DNA of 64,000 nt from positions 62,001-126,000 of the forward strand of contig NZ_VATY01000005.1 of assembly GCF_005885635.1 (NCBI RefSeq), given 5' to 3'. The stretch is from Maribacter algarum (ex Zhang et al. 2020). GTDB taxonomy: Bacteria; Bacteroidota; Bacteroidia; Flavobacteriales; Flavobacteriaceae. The notes under the pieces are model-generated. The model searched no databases. It was not told the origin of the DNA and saw only the letters and a program-made list of their open reading frames with translations. Below, in pieces: positions 44,913 through 54,391 of this stretch (positions within the stretch are counted from its first letter, which is position 1; each line of letters begins with the position of its first letter). The translations under genes and the position numbers were made by a program.

Positions 44913-45860
44913 ATGTTAACAAGAAGGCATATAAGAGTAAAGGTGATGCAATGCATTTATGCGCTGATTCAATCAAAAGATGATTCCCTAGAGAAACAAG
45001 AAAAATTTCTAGAGGACAGTATTGAAAATATGTATGCGCTTTACTTGTTGCTGTTAAGTCTTCTTAGTGAGATTCAACATTTTGCTGCTGGTCAGGTGGC
45101 ATTATCTTCAAAAAAATATTTAGAAAATCTGACGGATGACTTTCCGAATAAAGAGAAATTTATCAACAATAAAGTGCTATTGCAGATAGCGAATAACCGT
45201 TTGCTAAAGGAATCGCTAGAAAAACGAAAACTCAAAAATTGGTACCTAAATGAGGAATATGTAAAGCTCATTTACAAGGCGATTATCGAAAGTGAGCACT
45301 ATTTAGATTACATGCAAACGCCGACAAGTACTTACGAGGAGGATAGGGTTCTTATCAAAACTCTGTTTGAAGAAGTAGTCGCGCCTAACGAAAAAATCTA
45401 CGACTATTTCGAGGATGATAAGCTTACGTGGGTCGATGACATTCCTATCGTAAATACTTTTATTTTAAAACAGTTAAAAAAGGTAAAAGAAGATAATCAA
45501 CCGAAGTTCTTTTTGCCACAATTGCTGAAGGATGAGGAGGATATGAAATTTGCCAAGCAATTGCTTACTAAAACCCTTTTAAATAATGCCGAATGGGAAA
45601 AGGAAATTGAGGGTAAAACACCCAATTGGGATAAAGACCGTATAGCCGATATTGATTCTATTCTATTGAAAATGGCTATTTGTGAATTATTAAACTTTTC
45701 ATCAATACCGGAAAAGGTTACGATTAATGAGTTTTTAGAAATAGCCAAAGAATATTCCACGCCAAAGAGCAGCATCTTCATCAACGGAATCTTGGACAAA
45801 TTGGTAAAAGAGTACAAAGCGGACGGAAAATTGAAGAAAATGGGTAGAGGTCTTTTATAA
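44913..45860 (+). CDS. nusB: Transcription antitermination factor NusB
   Basis: 315 residues, twice the E. coli length, as usual for Bacteroidota. MLTRRHIRVKVMQCIYA is the N-terminal RNA-binding helix and the C-terminal NusB domain ends NWDKDRIADIDSILLKMAICEL...INEFLEIAKEYSTPKSSIFINGILDKL. It joins NusE in rRNA antitermination. It heads the nusB-DUF1573-yajC order commonly seen in the phylum. Confidence 0.92.
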   Translation: MLTRRHIRVKVMQCIYALIQSKDDSLEKQEKFLEDSIENMYALYLLLLSLLSEIQHFAAGQVALSSKKYLENLTDDFPNKEKFINNKVLLQIANNRLLKESLEKRKLKNWYLNEEYVKLIYKAIIESEHYLDYMQTPTSTYEEDRVLIKTLFEEVVAPNEKIYDYFEDDKLTWVDDIPIVNTFILKQLKKVKEDNQPKFFLPQLLKDEEDMKFAKQLLTKTLLNNAEWEKEIEGKTPNWDKDRIADIDSILLKMAICELLNFSSIPEKVTINEFLEIAKEYSTPKSSIFINGILDKLVKEYKADGKLKKMGRGLL

Positions 45861-46020
45861 GTCCCGTCTTTTCGATGATTGGTGCTTATGCAACGTATTT
45901 TCAATGGCTCATCGACGAACCGCATTCGAAAAAAAACAACCTCAAACAGACTATGAAGACAATTTTGCCGTTAATCTATAATATTTATCTAATTTTGTAA
46001 CTACTTAAAAAATCAATAAA

Positions 46021-46494
46021 ATGAAACGAGTTATTTTATTTGCAGGGGTATTATCCCTTTTCGCTTTTGTTTCCTGCAAGGAAAACGCCACTAGCAAAAT
46101 CAGCAGTGCCAATGTAGCTGTTGCCGCAGAAAGAGATGAGGCTGCTAAATTAGTTCCTGTTATGAGCTTTGAGAAAGCGGAGCACGATTTCGGAACGATC
46201 GAACAAGGAACTCCACAAGAAACGGTTTTCAAGTTTACCAACACAGGTAATGGACCTTTAATCATCACTGATGCTACTAGTAGCTGTGGTTGTACTGTGC
46301 CTGAGTATCCAAAGAACACTCCAGTCGCTCCAGGTGAAAGTGGAGAGATGTTGGTGAAATTCAATGGATCTGGTCAAAACCAGGTAACGAAAACTATCAC
46401 AGTAAAAGCAAACACTGCTAAAGGTTCTGAAATTTTAAGAATTAAGGCATTTGTTAATCCTAAAGGAGCTGCTCCACTCGGGCCTACCAAATAG
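46021..46494 (+). CDS. DUF1573 lipoprotein
   Basis: 157 residues. The signal ends in FAFVSC (Cys 19), so it is a lipoprotein. The DUF1573 core is an immunoglobulin-like beta domain: FEKAEHDFGTIEQGTPQETVFKFTNTGNGPLIITDATSSCGCTVPEYP, with the conserved SCGC. Its role is unknown. Located between nusB (160 bases) and yajC (29 bases). Confidence 0.87.
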   Translation: MKRVILFAGVLSLFAFVSCKENATSKISSANVAVAAERDEAAKLVPVMSFEKAEHDFGTIEQGTPQETVFKFTNTGNGPLIITDATSSCGCTVPEYPKNTPVAPGESGEMLVKFNGSGQNQVTKTITVKANTAKGSEILRIKAFVNPKGAAPLGPTK

Positions 46495-46523
46495 GGATTT
46501 TAATTAGAACATAAGAGAACTAT

Positions 46524-46814
46524 ATGGAAGGATTAGGTCAATGGCCATTTATGATTGCCATTTTTGTGGTATTTTTTGTCTTTATGATATTACCACAGAG
46601 AAGGCGAGCCAAAGCGGAAAAAAATTTCGCAGAGAGTTTGAAAAGAGGAGATAGGGTCATTACCAAAAGTGGGCTACATGGAAAAGTCTTTGAATTGAAT
46701 GACAAAGACAATTCTTGTGTAATAGAAACCATGGCGGGTAAATTAAAATTTGACCGGTCCGCTATTTCAATGGAGATGAGTAACAAATTAAATGCTCCCT
46801 CAGAAAAGAAATAG
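46524..46814 (+). CDS. yajC: Preprotein translocase subunit YajC
   Basis: 96 residues: a single transmembrane helix (WPFMIAIFVVFFVFMILP) followed by QRRRAKAEKNFAESLKRGDRVITKSGLHGKV, the YajC signature. It joins SecDF in the inner membrane. A terminator follows directly. secDF is not in the window. Confidence 0.93.
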   Translation: MEGLGQWPFMIAIFVVFFVFMILPQRRRAKAEKNFAESLKRGDRVITKSGLHGKVFELNDKDNSCVIETMAGKLKFDRSAISMEMSNKLNAPSEKK

Positions 46815-46833
46815 TTTCCAAATGAATATTTTG

Positions 46834-46870
46834 AAAAGCCTTAATCTAGAGTTTAAGGCTTTTTTGTTTT
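46834..46870 (+). terminator. Terminator after yajC
   Basis: aaaagccttaa (46834-46844) pairs with ttaaggctttt (46853-46863), followed by ttttgttttt. Confidence 0.85.
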
Positions 46871-46876
46871 TAATAT

Positions 46877-47473
46877 CTATCGGTACATATCATTTAGTCC
46901 TTTTCCATCTGATATCATAGGAAGAATCTTTTCAAGACGTGATAATTTGGTTTTTTCCTGTTTGGCCCCAGCAATATATTCGGCGTACTCATTTTGATTG
47001 TAAAGCGATAGCTTCTTAAAAGCTTTAGCTGCATTAGTATTTTCAGCAAGGGCGTCTTTCAAAAGTTTTGGCACGGGCTTTTTGGTAGCTTTCTTTTTCA
47101 AAGAGACTAAAACCCGACCATTTTTCTGATTTTCTATGGCCTCGTTCATATATCCCAATATGGCCTTTTTATCAATATCTTCTATGGAATAAAATTTCCA
47201 ATGACGCATGGCTTGGGTTTTTCCTTCCTGAGCGTTTTCTAAAACTTGCTTTTTGTCTTTTAGAAAAACACCGTTAAAGAACCAGATACCAAAATGCTTT
47301 TTGAACTTACAAATGGAAAGGACGTTTTTACCTTTCAAAGTATAGGTTGGAAACATCCATTTGTAGGTTTCCTCTAAGCTGGTTTTTAAAACAAGTTCAC
47401 GCAGTTGAGCAATAGCATCTCTGAACCGATGTTCTTCAGCATAATACCGTTCTACTTTTTCTGTTTTTTCCAA
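46877..47473 (-). CDS. YdeI/OmpD-associated family protein (DUF1801-like)
   Basis: 198 residues. The N-terminal half (RDAIAQLRELVLKTSLEETYKWMFPTYTLKGKNVLSICKFKKHFGIWFF) is a DUF1801-type domain. The C terminus (PVPKLLKDALAENTNAAKAFKKLSLYNQNEYAEYIAGAKQEKTKLSRLEKILPMI) is the bacteriocin-protection YdeI helical domain. Cytoplasmic; molecular function unknown. Convergent with yajC. Confidence 0.82.
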   Translation of the reverse strand: MEKTEKVERYYAEEHRFRDAIAQLRELVLKTSLEETYKWMFPTYTLKGKNVLSICKFKKHFGIWFFNGVFLKDKKQVLENAQEGKTQAMRHWKFYSIEDIDKKAILGYMNEAIENQKNGRVLVSLKKKATKKPVPKLLKDALAENTNAAKAFKKLSLYNQNEYAEYIAGAKQEKTKLSRLEKILPMISDGKGLNDMYR

Positions 47474-47526
47474 TTTGAAGCTCTTAATTTCGGGAGACTA
47501 ACTTTGATTAGTATTTATCCAACAAT

Positions 47527-48756
47527 CTAGAATTCCTTCTCCCCAACAAGTTCGCAAATTTTCACGATAACTTCAACTGCTTTCTGCATACTTTCCACGG
47601 GTACGTATTCATACTTGCCATGAAAGTTATGTCCGCCTGCGAAGATATTAGGGCATGGAAGTCCCATATAACTTAGCTGTGAACCATCCGTTCCTCCGCG
47701 TATGGGTTTTATTGTGGGTTCGATTCCTACCTTTTCCATAGCTTCTTTGGCAATTTCTACAATATGAAAAACAGGCTCGACTTTTTCGCGCATATTATAG
47801 TATTGGTCATTTAAATCCATTGAAACGCAATCACCATAATCTTTATTCATTTTTTCAACGATATCATGCAGAAGTTTTTTTCGATTTTCAAATTGTTTTT
47901 TGTCATGGTCACGAATAATGAGTTCAAATTCCGCGCTTTCGATTTCTCCTTTCATGCTGTGGATATGAAAGAATCCTTCTCGGCCTGAAGTGTTTTGTGG
48001 GGTTTCCTCAGGAGGAAGAATCGACATGAATTCATTAGCTATACTCACTGCATTTATCATTTTTCCTTTGGCATAACCGGGATGAACACTTATTCCGGAA
48101 ATGGTGACTTTGGCTCCCGCAGCATTGAAATTCTCATATTCCAATTCGCCAATTTGGCTTCCGTCCATCGTATAGGCCCATTCAGCGCCGAATTTTTCCA
48201 CATCAAATTTATGTGCACCACGACCAATTTCTTCATCCGGAGTAAACCCAACACGAATATCCCCGTGTTTAATTTCAGGATGATTTATGAGATATTCCAT
48301 AGCGGTAATAATCTCTGCAATTCCGGCTTTATCATCTGCACCTAAAAGTGTTGTTCCATCTGTAGTAATCAATGTCTGACCCTTGTACTGCAGCAAATCT
48401 TCAAAGTAGAAAGGGGATAAAACTATCTTTTGTTCTACGTTCAAGACAATATCCCCACCATCATAATCCCTGATTATTTGTGGCTTTATGTCGGATCCTG
48501 AAAAGTCAGGTGTGGTGTCAAAATGTGATATAAAACCAATTGTGGGTACTTTTTTATCTAAATTGCTTGGTAGCGTGGCCATAATGTAGGCATTGTTGTC
48601 AATGCTTACATCTTGCATGCCAATCTGTTTGAGTTCGTACACCAGCTCATTGGCCAAATGCCATTGTTTTTCTGTGCTGGGAGTAGTTTTAGAATTCGGA
48701 TCGCTTTGTGTATCAATACATACATACGACAAAAAGCGGTCAATAATATCTTGCAT
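47527..48756 (-). CDS. pepT: Peptidase T (tripeptide aminopeptidase)
   Basis: 409 residues of the M20 family. Metal and catalytic residues are seen in [44 protein letters not shown] and [10 protein letters not shown]. The inserted dimerisation domain with [15 protein letters not shown] is present. It releases the N-terminal residue from tripeptides in the cytoplasm. Length matches E. coli PepT. Monocistronic. Confidence 0.94.
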   Translation of the reverse strand: MQDIIDRFLSYVCIDTQSDPNSKTTPSTEKQWHLANELVYELKQIGMQDVSIDNNAYIMATLPSNLDKKVPTIGFISHFDTTPDFSGSDIKPQIIRDYDGGDIVLNVEQKIVLSPFYFEDLLQYKGQTLITTDGTTLLGADDKAGIAEIITAMEYLINHPEIKHGDIRVGFTPDEEIGRGAHKFDVEKFGAEWAYTMDGSQIGELEYENFNAAGAKVTISGISVHPGYAKGKMINAVSIANEFMSILPPEETPQNTSGREGFFHIHSMKGEIESAEFELIIRDHDKKQFENRKKLLHDIVEKMNKDYGDCVSMDLNDQYYNMREKVEPVFHIVEIAKEAMEKVGIEPTIKPIRGGTDGSQLSYMGLPCPNIFAGGHNFHGKYEYVPVESMQKAVEVIVKICELVGEKEF

Positions 48757-48829
48757 TCGTATAATTTTTGATTAAAAATACTGTTTATACAGTAACAATT
48801 CTAACAATTGAATTTAGAAACCAAAAATC

Positions 48830-49273
48830 ATGTATTCCAAAGTAATCGTTCCTATAATTGCTTTACTCTTAATTTCTTTTTCAGGAAATGCCCAAGATTG
48901 CACTTTAGATGTAGGGGGTAAAAATTCGGAGATGCTCATCAAGGTTTTTCAGATGAATGCTGAACAAATTACCAAGATGGAAGCTTTACGGGCAGAATTG
49001 CAGATTGAAACAAAAGTTGTTGAAGATGAGATTCAAAAGCTTTTTGACAACCACCCCCAGAGCACACCAGATGAATTGACCACACTTTCAGAAAAATACA
49101 AAGTGTTGCAGCAGAAAATAGTATTGGCTTCTAAAGCTACAGATAAAATGCTATTATCAAGCTTTAATGAAAAGCAATACAATCGGTATTTGGAACTTTG
49201 TTATGAAGCGATTCGAAAGCCTATAAAAGTGACTCCCGCAGTTCTAAAAGATTCTATTGTAGATCCTAAATAA
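48830..49273 (+). CDS. Exported protein of unknown function, helical
   Basis: 147 residues with a signal peptide (ending SFSGNAQ). The mature chain is helical with Lys/Glu-rich segments (QMNAEQITKMEALRAELQIETKVVEDEIQKLF and LTTLSEKYKVLQQKIVLAS), like small Spy/CpxP-type periplasmic proteins, but the LTxxQ motifs of that family are absent. Located 90 bases before pyrD. Family not recognised. Confidence 0.6.
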   Translation: MYSKVIVPIIALLLISFSGNAQDCTLDVGGKNSEMLIKVFQMNAEQITKMEALRAELQIETKVVEDEIQKLFDNHPQSTPDELTTLSEKYKVLQQKIVLASKATDKMLLSSFNEKQYNRYLELCYEAIRKPIKVTPAVLKDSIVDPK

Positions 49274-49364
49274 TTGTCAACCGAAGTCTGTTGATAAAAT
49301 CGCTTGAGATAGGGTAAATACTCATAGTGACTTCGTATTTTTGTGGAAACTTCCTCTGTATTCC

Positions 49365-50402
49365 ATGTATAAATTTCTCATTCGACCTTTTCTTTTTTTT
49401 ATGAATGCGGAAAGGGCGCATTATTTCACCTTTTCGCTTGTTGAATTTTTATCCAAAATGGGTTTCTCAGGACTCTTTAGAGCACTTTATTTGGTCGAAG
49501 ATAAACGATTGGAACGTGAGGTTTTCGGACTCAAATTTAAAAACCCGGTAGGACTTGCTGCGGGATTTGATAAAGACGCGAAACTCTACAACCAATTCTC
49601 AGATTTTGGCTTCGGATTTGTAGAAATAGGTACGCTTACCCCAAAACCACAAGACGGAAACCCTAAACCAAGACTTTTTCGTCTAAAGCCGGATCAAGCG
49701 ATTATCAATCGTATGGGTTTCAATAACAAGGGTGTTTTCGATGCAGTAGAACGATTAAAAAAAGAGCATAAGGTGCTTGTTGGGGGAAACATAGGAAAGA
49801 ATAAAGTAACTCCGAATGACGAAGCCGTTAAAGACTATTTGATTTGCTTTGATGCACTTTTCCCCTATGTAGATTATTTTGCTGTCAATGTTAGTTCACC
49901 AAATACTCCCGGACTCAGAGAACTTCAAGATAAAGAGCCTTTGAAGGCTTTGCTTCATGAGTTGAAAAAAGAAAACTTGAAATTCCCAGAGTCGAGGAGA
50001 AAGGGGAAACCTATATTGCTCAAAATAGCGCCTGACTTAACAGATGATCAATTGCTTGATATCATTGAAATTGTAGAAGAAACTAAGATTGACGGTGTAA
50101 TTGCCACAAATACAACCATAGCCAGGGATAATTTAAAATCTGATTTGGTTTCTACCGAAGAAAAAGGTGGCTTAAGCGGAAAACCACTAACAAAAAGGAG
50201 TACGGAAGTAATTCGGTTTTTAGCCGAAAAAAGTGGAAAAGCGTTTCCGATTATTGGAGTAGGAGGCATTCATTCTGCAGCGGATGCTTTAGAAAAATTA
50301 GAGGCAGGTGCTGACTTGGTTCAATTGTATACCGGTTTTATTTATGAAGGTCCGTCGTTAATAAAACGAATTAACAAGGCGCTTTTAAAAAGGGCGAATT
50401 AG
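49365..50402 (+). CDS. pyrD: Dihydroorotate dehydrogenase (quinone), class 2
   Basis: 345 residues from the ATG at 49365, which begins the membrane-anchoring helix [21 protein letters not shown] typical of class 2 enzymes; a TTG at 49341 is also in frame. FMN-site and catalytic residues are in [41 protein letters not shown] (catalytic Ser) and [28 protein letters not shown]. It oxidises dihydroorotate with quinone for pyrimidine synthesis. Confidence 0.94.
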   Translation: MYKFLIRPFLFFMNAERAHYFTFSLVEFLSKMGFSGLFRALYLVEDKRLEREVFGLKFKNPVGLAAGFDKDAKLYNQFSDFGFGFVEIGTLTPKPQDGNPKPRLFRLKPDQAIINRMGFNNKGVFDAVERLKKEHKVLVGGNIGKNKVTPNDEAVKDYLICFDALFPYVDYFAVNVSSPNTPGLRELQDKEPLKALLHELKKENLKFPESRRKGKPILLKIAPDLTDDQLLDIIEIVEETKIDGVIATNTTIARDNLKSDLVSTEEKGGLSGKPLTKRSTEVIRFLAEKSGKAFPIIGVGGIHSAADALEKLEAGADLVQLYTGFIYEGPSLIKRINKALLKRAN

Positions 50403-50426
50403 GAAATATAGTTTTAAACTACGAAC

Positions 50427-50849
50427 TTATTTCGTCCAATAATCAACTACCAAAACATCATCTAAATGTGGTCCTAAGACTTCACCAAAAGCTTTATGGT
50501 CTGGGTGGGGTAGATAAATGGCCCGGTCTTCTTCACTTTCAAAAGTGAGAAAAAAGCAATGTGTAAAACCTTTCTCTAATCCTTCAGGACTGTTGTTCAA
50601 TCCCCATTCATAGCCCTTTATCTGAGGTATTTTAGATGGTAGGGCCGTAAAGGCATCTTCTACCTTTTTTATGTCATTTGCTGAAGTACCTTCTTTAAAC
50701 TTAAATAGAACTACGTGACGAAGTAAACTGTCTGTTTTCATAGAAATGGATGCTTTGGATTCATCTTGGTCTAATTTCCATGTAGCGGAAACACATACCA
50801 GAGAGGCGAAGGCCAAAAACAACACTAGGGATATTCCTTTGGTGCTCAT
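50427..50849 (-). CDS. Exported Dabb (stress-responsive alpha/beta barrel) protein
   Basis: 140 residues: a signal peptide (about 1-22), then a Dabb domain (LRHVVLFKFKEGTSANDIKKVEDAFTALPSKI... HCFFLTFESEEDRAIYLPHPDHKAFGEVLGPHLDDVLVVDY). Dabb proteins dimerise; enzymatic roles vary. An exported form is usual in Bacteroidota. Convergent with pyrD at a 24-base gap. Confidence 0.82.
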   Translation of the reverse strand: MSTKGISLVLFLAFASLVCVSATWKLDQDESKASISMKTDSLLRHVVLFKFKEGTSANDIKKVEDAFTALPSKIPQIKGYEWGLNNSPEGLEKGFTHCFFLTFESEEDRAIYLPHPDHKAFGEVLGPHLDDVLVVDYWTK

Positions 50850-50935
50850 TGGTTTTTGATTTTTTGTAAGATATGAAAAATGGGTAATACTTCTTAGGAT
50901 TTCGTATTTTTCTCCTTTAACACACTTTTTCCATT

Positions 50936-51562
50936 TTGAATTACGAAATTCTTATTGCTTTTATTGGTGCAACTGCTGCTCTTGCAATTTCACCCGGGCC
51001 AGACAATATATATGTGTTGATGCAAAGCATCACCAATGGAAAAAAGTATGGGTTGGCTACTGTTGCCGGACTCATGACAGGTTGTTTGGTACATACCACG
51101 CTTTTGGCGTTTGGAGTATCGGCTATAATCAAACAAAGCGACCAACTCTTTTTTAGTATTAAACTCTTTGGGGCTGCTTATCTTTTGTATCTGGCAATTC
51201 AAGTTTATCGAAGCGATTCAGAGATAAGTCTGACAAATGATACAACTCCAAAAAAAAGTTTGGCCCAACTTTTTCGACAGGGTTTCATTATGAACGTTTT
51301 GAATCCGAAAGTGACCATTTTCTTTTTGGCCTTTTTTCCAGGTTTTTTGTTCAGTGAATCATTACATACAGTAGTTCAGTTTTATGTCTTGGGATTTCTT
51401 TTCATTGCTGTTTCATCGTTTATATTTAGCACTATTGCAATTTTATCAGGAATGATTTCTGAAATGATTACGAAGAACTCAAATGTGGGAACCATTCTAA
51501 AGTGGCTACAGATTATTGTTTTTGTTGGCATTGCCTTGTACCTGTTACTATCAGATAAATAG
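50936..51562 (+). CDS. LysE/RhtB family amino-acid exporter
   Basis: 208 residues, six hydrophobic helices. The signature ALAISPGPDNIYVLMQSITNGKKYGLATVAGLMTGCLVH is the LysE/RhtB N-terminal motif, and FIMNVLNPKVTIFFLAFFPGF is the second. It exports small amino acids or derivatives. The start is a TTG; no ATG lies near it. Confidence 0.88.
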   Translation: MNYEILIAFIGATAALAISPGPDNIYVLMQSITNGKKYGLATVAGLMTGCLVHTTLLAFGVSAIIKQSDQLFFSIKLFGAAYLLYLAIQVYRSDSEISLTNDTTPKKSLAQLFRQGFIMNVLNPKVTIFFLAFFPGFLFSESLHTVVQFYVLGFLFIAVSSFIFSTIAILSGMISEMITKNSNVGTILKWLQIIVFVGIALYLLLSDK

Positions 51563-51594
51563 TAGTAATTTTACATTACCAATTCGTTGCTTAA

Positions 51595-52461
51595 ATGTCA
51601 GAAAAAGTTAAAGTCATTGAATGCCCTAGAGATGCTATGCAAGGAATCAAAACCTTTATTCCAACAGAAGATAAGGTGCGTTATATTCAGTCGCTTTTAG
51701 GGTGTGGTTTTGATACCATTGACTTTGGTAGTTTTGTTTCGCCCAAAGCCATTCCACAAATGGTAGATACGGCAGAAGTATTGTCCCTATTGGATTTATC
51801 TGATACAATTAGTAAGTTGTTAGCGATAGTTGCCAATGTTCGAGGAGCGAAAAACGCATCCGAACATAAAGAAATTCAATATCTGGGCTACCCCTTTTCG
51901 ATTTCGGAGAACTTTCAGATGCGGAATACGCATAAGACGATTGAACAATCCGTAGAAACACTGCAAGAAATTTTGAATATTGCCGATGCATCCGGAAAGG
52001 AAGTGGTTACTTATATTTCCATGGGATTTGGGAATCCATACGGAGACCCTTGGAATGTGGAAATCGTAGGGAAGTGGACTGAAAAATTAGCTGCGATGGG
52101 CGCACGAATTTTATCGTTGTCTGATACTGTGGGAACATCAACTCCTGAGGTAATAGATTATCTGTTTTCAAACTTGATTCCCAAATACCCCGAAATTGAA
52201 TTTGGCGCTCACTTACATACAACGCCTACCAAATGGCATGAAAAAGTAGATGCCGCTTACAAGGCGGGTTGTAGGAGATTCGACGGAGCAGTTCAAGGTT
52301 TTGGCGGCTGCCCTATGGCCAAAGATGAGCTCACTGGAAACATGCCCACAGAAAAAATCCTTTCCTATTTTAATACAGCGAAAGTGGATTCGGGTGTCAA
52401 TTGGTTGGTTTTCGAAGCTGCTTATAACAAAGCATCGGAACTCTTTTCAGAGTATCACTAG
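51595..52461 (+). CDS. Hydroxymethylglutaryl-CoA lyase
   Basis: 288 residues, a DRE-TIM metallolyase. Catalytic and metal residues lie in VIECPRDAMQGIKTFIP (metal Asp), GAHLHTTP (metal His pair) and GAVQGFGGCPMAKDELTGNMPTEKI (conserved Cys). It splits HMG-CoA to acetoacetate and acetyl-CoA in leucine degradation. No other leucine-degradation gene is in the window; it overlaps a convergent gene by four bases. Confidence 0.9.
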   Translation: MSEKVKVIECPRDAMQGIKTFIPTEDKVRYIQSLLGCGFDTIDFGSFVSPKAIPQMVDTAEVLSLLDLSDTISKLLAIVANVRGAKNASEHKEIQYLGYPFSISENFQMRNTHKTIEQSVETLQEILNIADASGKEVVTYISMGFGNPYGDPWNVEIVGKWTEKLAAMGARILSLSDTVGTSTPEVIDYLFSNLIPKYPEIEFGAHLHTTPTKWHEKVDAAYKAGCRRFDGAVQGFGGCPMAKDELTGNMPTEKILSYFNTAKVDSGVNWLVFEAAYNKASELFSEYH

Positions 52462-52817
52462 TCGCTTTTACAGATTCCTCCTAAATAGTTGTCCAAATTC
52501 ATTTGAAATAGTGTACCCTCTACTAAATCTTGTATTCCATTCAATTCTTTTACATTCACAGCAAAGGTGATTTGTGGTGCGGGCGAATCAATTAATAGTG
52601 CTTTGCAAGAGTCATTATTGACACAGTCCTTACAAAGTGAGTTATTATCTTTTGTGTATTGGATATTTTTAGAAAACTGCGTCAATTCCTCTTTGGACAA
52701 TAGTAATCCCGTATCTCTAAAGACGATTTGAACTTTCATTATGTCTTTGACTTTATTTCTTTTCCATTGAAAAGCGACGCCGAAACTATTATGGTATATG
52801 GGATGTATGTCTTGCAT
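52458..52817 (-). CDS. Uncharacterised protein with CxxC-x5-C motif
   Basis: 119 residues. A SLCKDCVNNDSC segment gives a CxxC-x5-C cluster (about residues 81-89) that could bind a metal or iron-sulfur centre. No signal peptide or helix for the membrane. The family is unknown to me. It is the last gene of the DUF6607/FMN-binding operon, 5 bases after the FMN-binding gene, so a role in the same iron/redox process is inferred. Confidence 0.55.
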   Translation of the reverse strand: MQDIHPIYHNSFGVAFQWKRNKVKDIMKVQIVFRDTGLLLSKEELTQFSKNIQYTKDNNSLCKDCVNNDSCKALLIDSPAPQITFAVNVKELNGIQDLVEGTLFQMNLDNYLGGICKSD

Positions 52818-52822
52818 GCGAT

Positions 52823-53377
52823 TTATTTAATTACTTCGTTTTCCTTTAAAATTTGTATACCTTTTAGAACGTCTCCGACTGCTTTTGTCATGCTTGAAGC
52901 GGAAATAGTAGCCCCAGAAATTGCATCAATATCTACTCCATAAATAGGACTATCTTCTAGGGAAAGTCCTATAAACTGTTTTAGCCACCTTTGACTGCCG
53001 ATTTGCTTCCCATGTTCTTCGCGATAAATCAGGACTTTCGATTTCTTAATGGTAAAATCAATATTGAATAGCACGATAAAATCGAACTTTTTTTTCATGC
53101 TTGGGGCCACACCCAAATACAAATAGCCTAAAAAGTTTGAATCACTATAGATTTCAAAAAGACTATTCTCCGTAAAATCGGCAGCCGTTTTGGTATTCCA
53201 ATCAGCAGGAATGGCTATGTTTTTCAAAACGCCGGTCCCTACCTCAAAGGTGGAAAGAATGGCAGCATCTATTTTCTTTTGCAACCTCGGACTTATATCT
53301 CCCTCAGAAAAGGAAAATAGGATTCCCACAAATAATGATACGGCCGCTACTAGCAAGATTCTATCTGCCTTCAACAT
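52823..53377 (-). CDS. FMN-binding domain protein (RnfG/NqrC-like)
   Basis: 184 residues. One N-terminal membrane helix (ILLVAAVSLFVGILFSF) is followed by an FMN-binding domain whose flavinylation-type motif is DAISGATISASSM, the D-x-x-[SG]-GAT signature with the Thr that would carry FMN. It is a paralogue of the protein at 58650-59186: both carry KVLIYREE and S-[QK]-RWLKQF. It overlaps the DUF6607 gene by 17 bases. Likely an extracytoplasmic electron carrier. Confidence 0.85.
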   Translation of the reverse strand: MLKADRILLVAAVSLFVGILFSFSEGDISPRLQKKIDAAILSTFEVGTGVLKNIAIPADWNTKTAADFTENSLFEIYSDSNFLGYLYLGVAPSMKKKFDFIVLFNIDFTIKKSKVLIYREEHGKQIGSQRWLKQFIGLSLEDSPIYGVDIDAISGATISASSMTKAVGDVLKGIQILKENEVIK

Positions 53378-54287
53378 CGGAAACAGGTTTATCAGTAATG
53401 AATTTTTTAAGTAAGCTGCTTATATCTCGTCTCTTCGCATTTTCTTTTTCCAATTCATAAAAGTGCATGAACAAGGGCTGTTTATTCACTGATTTGAGAA
53501 GGGTTAACTCACCCGTGCGATTGTACACGTCATCCCATGAATTTCGGACTTTGCTCCAGAATTTAGTATTGTTGGCCCACCAGTCTTTTGCCGGTTTGCA
53601 TTTTTCGTCCGCTACTTTAGTATACACATTATAGCCCTTTTCTTGTGCCAACAGAATATCTTCTTGTCCGTCTTCTCGAATGACTTTGTCATTATCTTGT
53701 TCGTGTAACCATCCTGATTCAATGATTTCATGACGGTTTCCCCGAAGCATAACATTGTAATCTTTTCGTTTGGTGTATTCTCGTCTGGGTAAGGGAGAAT
53801 CGGTTTTGTTTTCCCAATAATGTTTGCCGTCAGCATGTATCCATGTAGCGGAGCCGGAATATCTGGGACTGTCATCTACCTGAAAAACCTTCTGTGTCCA
53901 CTGCCCTTTCACACTTTCTTTAGGTAAGGATTTGAATTTCCAAGTGTTGTCTTTGTCATAGTAGAATACATCTTGGTTTTCGTATTCCCAATCTTGTCGC
54001 CAGTGTTTTATAACTCGATCTTTGTTGACAAGTAATAGATGTTGTATCGATAGTTTATTGTCCTCATCTTCGATAAGTTCCGCCCATTCTAGGGCTCCAG
54101 AAGTGTAATCCAAATGTTTTTCATAATCAATTTCTGGTGCAAAAGTCTCGGTATACTTAAATGTAACTTCATAACAGCCACACATGTTTTTTATGGACTC
54201 AATGTCCTGTTGTTTTTTGTTTTTTTCTGTCTGACCGAATACCGAAACTAGCATCGATAGCATCCCCAATAAAGTCAATTTTCTCAT
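53361..54287 (-). CDS. DUF6607 family exported protein
   Basis: 308 residues with a signal peptide (ending SVFGQ). The mature part opens IKNMCGCYEVTFKYTETFAPEIDY, as in DUF6607, and is rich in Trp and Tyr (HIHADGKHYWENKTDSPLPRREYTKRKDYNV-type region). Its activity is unknown; the family commonly neighbours heme/iron uptake genes. It heads the minus-strand operon that is divergent from the TonB receptor and shares its operator. Confidence 0.82.
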   Translation of the reverse strand: MRKLTLLGMLSMLVSVFGQTEKNKKQQDIESIKNMCGCYEVTFKYTETFAPEIDYEKHLDYTSGALEWAELIEDEDNKLSIQHLLLVNKDRVIKHWRQDWEYENQDVFYYDKDNTWKFKSLPKESVKGQWTQKVFQVDDSPRYSGSATWIHADGKHYWENKTDSPLPRREYTKRKDYNVMLRGNRHEIIESGWLHEQDNDKVIREDGQEDILLAQEKGYNVYTKVADEKCKPAKDWWANNTKFWSKVRNSWDDVYNRTGELTLLKSVNKQPLFMHFYELEKENAKRRDISSLLKKFITDKPVSDVEGR

Positions 54288-54325
54288 TTTAAATAGTTTA
54301 AAAGTTGCTTTAAATATTTCTTTGT

Positions 54326-54374
54326 CAAAAATAGTATTTTTATTTAGACTGATTAAAAATAAAGTATATATTTG
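54326..54374. promoter_or_regulatory. Divergent promoters around a 25-bp palindromic operator
   Basis: The imperfect palindrome 54339-54363 (TTTATTTAGAC at its left end, AAATAAA at its right) lies between a plus-strand -7 box TATATTTG (54367-54374, TonB receptor) and a minus-strand -7 box (TATTTTTG on the minus strand, 54326-54333, DUF6607 operon). A repressor bound here would control both directions. Two related copies are at 57241 and 58614. Confidence 0.6.
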
Positions 54375-54391
54375 TTGAAAAATTATTAGGA